DNA from: Schlesneria sp. | GTDB taxonomy: Bacteria; Planctomycetota; Planctomycetia; Planctomycetales; Planctomycetaceae | DNA: 64,000 nt | Direction of reading: 5' to 3' | Assembly: GCA_028291515.1 (NCBI GenBank) | Contig: JAQGHU010000074.1 | Coordinates: 62,001 to 126,000, forward strand | Shown: in pieces, positions 61,287 to 64,000 of the stretch | Numbering within the stretch: position 1 is the stretch's first letter | Layout of the letters: each line of letters starts with the position of its first letter | The notes under the pieces: generated by a model | Told to the model about the DNA's origin: nothing | Database searches by the model: none | Seen by the model: the letters and a program-made list of their open reading frames with translations, nothing else | Translations under genes and position numbers: made by a program

Positions 61287-64000
61287 TTAGCCAGTGGCTG
61301 ACTTCAGTCCCACCAGCAATTGCTCGAGTGTTGCAGGATCGACGGGTTTCACGACATGACCATCAAAGCCCGATTCTTGCGAGCGTTGTTTGTCCTCATC
61401 CTGTCCCCAGCCGGTTAAGGCGACAATCATCACATTTTTTCCCCAGGGCTGTTCCCGGATCCGTCGGCAGGTGTCAAAGCCGTTTAGCTTCGGCATACCG
61501 ATATCGAGTAGGATCAGTTCCGGAACAAATGTCTCTGCAACTTGAATCCCTGCCAGGCCGTCGTGAGCAGTGCGAACGTCATTGCCCATCATCTGCAGCA
61601 TCATGGCCATACTGCTCGCCGCGTCGCGATTGTCATCGACGACCAGAATTCGGTGGCGAATTGAAGTCACCACGGGTTCATCGCCGCTTGAGTCCTGTTG
61701 TTGATGTACGGCGAGAACGACGGGCAAGTGGATCGAGAACTCGCTTCCTTTGCCTAGTCCCGCGCTGCGTGCGGCCACAGTACCGCCATGCATTTCGACC
61801 AGTTGCTTGACGATATTTAGTCCGACACCGAGACCGCCCTGCGATTGTTCCAGGGAACGATCGATCTGCGTGAACATGTCGAACACTTTACCCAACATCG
61901 CGGTTTCGATCCCAATACCATTGTCCTTAACCGTAATCACGGCCTCATTGCCACGATGTTCTGCAGTCACCCAGATTTGACTTCCCGGGTCGCTGTACTT
62001 AATGGCGTTGTTGACGAGGTTCGAGATTGCTTGAGCCAGTCGCGTCTTATCGGCATCCACGTACGTAGGTTCTTCGGGCACCTTGACCGTTAATTCATGG
62101 TGTCCATGGTCGGTGTGCTGGCCGATCACCTCGAGAGCGTGAGCCACGACGGCACCCAGAGATAACCGCTCTTTCCGGAGTTGCAGCTTCCCCTGGCTGA
62201 TCCGGCTGACATCGAGCAGATCGTCGACGAGTCTGACGAGATGCTGGAGTTGGCGTTCCATCATCGGTCGAGCTTGAGCCAATGCCGCTCGATCATTGTC
62301 CGCCAATCGTAAGACCTGCAACCCGTTTCGCAGTGAAGCAAGTGGGTTTCGTAACTCGTGGGCCAGGACCGCAAGGAATTCGTTCTTCCGCCGGTCTTCC
62401 AGTTTACGAGCGGAAACGTCGCGTGCAATTTTGGAGGCACCGACGACTTTTCCTTCGGCGTTCAAGATCGGAGAGATCGTCAAGGCCACATCAACCAGAC
62501 TTCCGTCCTTGCGAACACGCTGAGTTTCGAAATGCTCAACACTCTCAGCTCGCGCAATTCTTTCCATCAGGTCTGGTAACTCGTCCGGGTGATCTCCAGG
62601 AATAAGAATTGATAGCGGCTGTCCGATGGCCTCGTTGGCAGAATAGCCATACAGTTGTTGTGCCCCTTTGTTCCAGCTCGAAATCTTGCCATCGAGCGTC
62701 TCGCCGATAATGGCATCGTCAGAGGATTCGACGATCGCGGCCAGGCGCAGTCGCGTTTCGACCGCACGACGCATCTCTGTCACATCGCGAAAGACGAGGA
62801 CCGCGCCTTCAATTTCGCCGCTCTTGCTACGGATCGGTGCCGCTGAATCTTCAATAGGGATCGTCCTGCCATTTTTGGCGATCAAGGCGGTGTCATTGGC
62901 CAGGGTGACGACGTTCCCCTTGAGAAAGACCAACTTCACTGGATTGGCGATCGGTTCACCTGTCGTGTCGTTGACGACGCGAAAGACCGACTCCAACGGC
63001 TTGTTGGTTGCCTCTTCCAGATCCCAACCAGTCAGCTCGGACGCCACCGGATTCAGGAACGTGATGATCCCCTCGCCGTCGGTCACGATGACGGCGTCGC
63101 CGATGCTGGAGAGAGTGACGTGCAACTGTTCTCGTTGCCGATCGACCTCGTGTGCCCACTGTTCCGCTGCGCGACGTGCGACTTCTTCCATCAACAACCG
63201 ACGCTGATTTTCTTCGGCCGCTTGTCGCTCGGTCAAATCGCGGGTGACCTTCGCATACCCGCGCAGAATTCCAGACTCGTCTTTCACGGACGTAATGACA
63301 ACATTCGCCCAAAACGTCGTTCCATCCTTCCGAACGCGCAATCCTTCGTCCTCAAAACGCCCCACCGCTGCAGCGGTTCTCAGTTCCTCAGCCGGCCAGT
63401 CTCGCTCGATGTCTGCCTTCGTATAGAACTTTGAAAAATGCTGCCCGATAATTTCTTCGGCAGTGTATTGCTTCAGACGTTGAGCTCCCACGTTCCAAGT
63501 TGCGATTCGTCCGTCCGGGTCGAGCATGAAAACCGCGTAGTCCGAGACGCCATCAACGAGCAGTCGGAACCGTTCTTCACTCAGTTTCAGCCGCTCTTCC
63601 GTCTGCTTGCGGTCGGTGAGATCGCGCGTAATCTTGAGGAAGCCGCGCACTTCCTGATCGGGCCCCCGCAGAGCGGTGATCACCACGCTGGCCCAGAATT
63701 TCGATCCGTCTTTTCGCAGACGCCAGTTTTCTTCTTCAAAGCGTCCGGTCTCAGTAGCGACTTTCAATTCGTGGGTTGGCCAGCCTGCTGACACAGACTC
63801 ACGCGGGTAAAAACGAGAGAAATGCTGGCCGATGATTTCCTCAGGACGATATCCCTTCAGCCGCTCGGCACCCGCATTCCACGTCAGGATGACTCCGTTT
63901 CGGTCCAATAGTAATACGGAATAGTCTCGGACCCCGGCCACCAATTGAGCAAAGTGTTCTTCGCTCTGCCGCAGTCCTGCCTCCGCCATATTTTGGCTCT
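61287..64000 (-). CDS. Multi-PAS hybrid histidine kinase with receiver, cut by right edge
   Basis: The frame is open to the right edge (the ATG at 63989 may be internal), so the start is unknown. From the visible N-terminus come two closely related PAS domains (HFAQLVAGVRDYSVLLLDRNG and RFRLLVDGVSDYAVFMLDPDG), a linker helix, two more PAS domains (IVTDGEGIITFLNPVASELTG, AIIGETLDGKISSWNKGAQQLYG), then HisKA with LAVLAHELRNPLASLRNGLQ, ATPase boxes (QAISNLVNNAIKYSDPG, DNGIGI, GGLGVGLNIVKQLVEMHGG) and a C-terminal receiver (LVVDDNRDAASS, ILLDIGMPKLNG, KPVD). A cytosolic sensory kinase; the signal is unknown. Confidence 0.93.
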   Translation of the reverse strand, partial: SQNMAEAGLRQSEEHFAQLVAGVRDYSVLLLDRNGVILTWNAGAERLKGYRPEEIIGQHFSRFYPRESVSAGWPTHELKVATETGRFEEENWRLRKDGSKFWASVVITALRGPDQEVRGFLKITRDLTDRKQTEERLKLSEERFRLLVDGVSDYAVFMLDPDGRIATWNVGAQRLKQYTAEEIIGQHFSKFYTKADIERDWPAEELRTAAAVGRFEDEGLRVRKDGTTFWANVVITSVKDESGILRGYAKVTRDLTERQAAEENQRRLLMEEVARRAAEQWAHEVDRQREQLHVTLSSIGDAVIVTDGEGIITFLNPVASELTGWDLEEATNKPLESVFRVVNDTTGEPIANPVKLVFLKGNVVTLANDTALIAKNGRTIPIEDSAAPIRSKSGEIEGAVLVFRDVTEMRRAVETRLRLAAIVESSDDAIIGETLDGKISSWNKGAQQLYGYSANEAIGQPLSILIPGDHPDELPDLMERIARAESVEHFETQRVRKDGSLVDVALTISPILNAEGKVVGASKIARDVSARKLEDRRKNEFLAVLAHELRNPLASLRNGLQVLRLADNDRAALAQARPMMERQLQHLVRLVDDLLDVSRISQGKLQLRKERLSLGAVVAHALEVIGQHTDHGHHELTVKVPEEPTYVDADKTRLAQAISNLVNNAIKYSDPGSQIWVTAEHRGNEAVITVKDNGIGIETAMLGKVFDMFTQIDRSLEQSQGGLGVGLNIVKQLVEMHGGTVAARSAGLGKGSEFSIHLPVVLAVHQQQDSSGDEPVVTSIRHRILVVDDNRDAASSMAMMLQMMGNDVRTAHDGLAGIQVAETFVPELILLDIGMPKLNGFDTCRRIREQPWGKNVMIVALTGWGQDEDKQRSQESGFDGHVVKPVDPATLEQLLVGLKSATG

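Noticed and set aside
1-64000. CRISPR array or rRNA genes
   Set aside because: No regularly spaced direct repeats of CRISPR type and no rRNA-like conserved stretches were seen.

Overview
The window reads as chromosomal DNA of a planctomycete. The grounds are a DUF1559 prepilin-like protein with an adjacent small lipoprotein, a secreted CAPSR-type sulfatase, a TDxGL leucine-rich repeat protein, a Tat-exported sugar isomerase-like protein, a giant secreted protein of unknown fold, and many palindromic repeats between genes. The genus cannot be fixed by eye. Base composition and codon use were not computed.

Layout. Positions 1-3985 are the right end of what looks like a mobile defence island. 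It carries the C-terminal part of a GajA-like OLD nuclease (ATPase plus TOPRIM) overlapping a GajB-like UvrD helicase, which is a Gabija-type antiphage pair. It ends in a 59-nt 3' fragment of a class II tRNA-Leu(UAA) gene that looks like a tRNA attachment site. Positions 4100-17200 hold ordinary genes: LRR protein, sulfatase, trpB and trpA (separated by a mirrored hairpin repeat), DUF2071, cardiolipin synthase, a secreted hydrolase, an OmpH-like lipoprotein, a POT peptide transporter, a receiver/ATPase fusion, and a PNPOx-like gene with an apparent frameshift in a run of seven C. A repeat-rich 1.2-kb spacer then leads into a 2124-residue secreted protein, followed by the DUF1559/lipoprotein pair.

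Positions 26999-36441 form a minus-strand metal-handling cluster. In transcription order it has a Cys/His-rich secreted protein preceded by a nested operator-like dyad, a small secreted protein, a possible 35-residue membrane peptide, a CusB-like adaptor with His-rich ends, a CusA/CzcA-like RND pump, a thioredoxin-fold protein with a Cys/His tail, a MacB/FtsX-type permease with periplasmic cysteines, and its ATPase. No outer-membrane channel gene is present.

Positions 37211-47818 form a chemotaxis cluster: two CheY, two CheX-type phosphatases, an HDOD protein, CheR, a soluble receptor with two duplicated PAS domains, CheB, CheW and a CheA with two CheW-like domains. Its divergent spacers contain three exact copies of the dyad CCGTGG-N4-CCACGG, a candidate operator for the cluster. 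Positions 48386-61231 hold a VWA membrane protein, a polytopic membrane protein, a PQQ-type sugar dehydrogenase, a TIM-barrel protein, NhaR, HPF, a zinc metallopeptidase, a class I glutamine amidotransferase, free-Met-sulfoxide reductase, MoeA and a YeiH-type transporter. The right edge cuts a multi-PAS hybrid histidine kinase.

The observations most worth following are the Gabija/tRNA-fragment island end, the combined RND + ABC + thioredoxin metal operon, and the shared dyad of the chemotaxis spacers.
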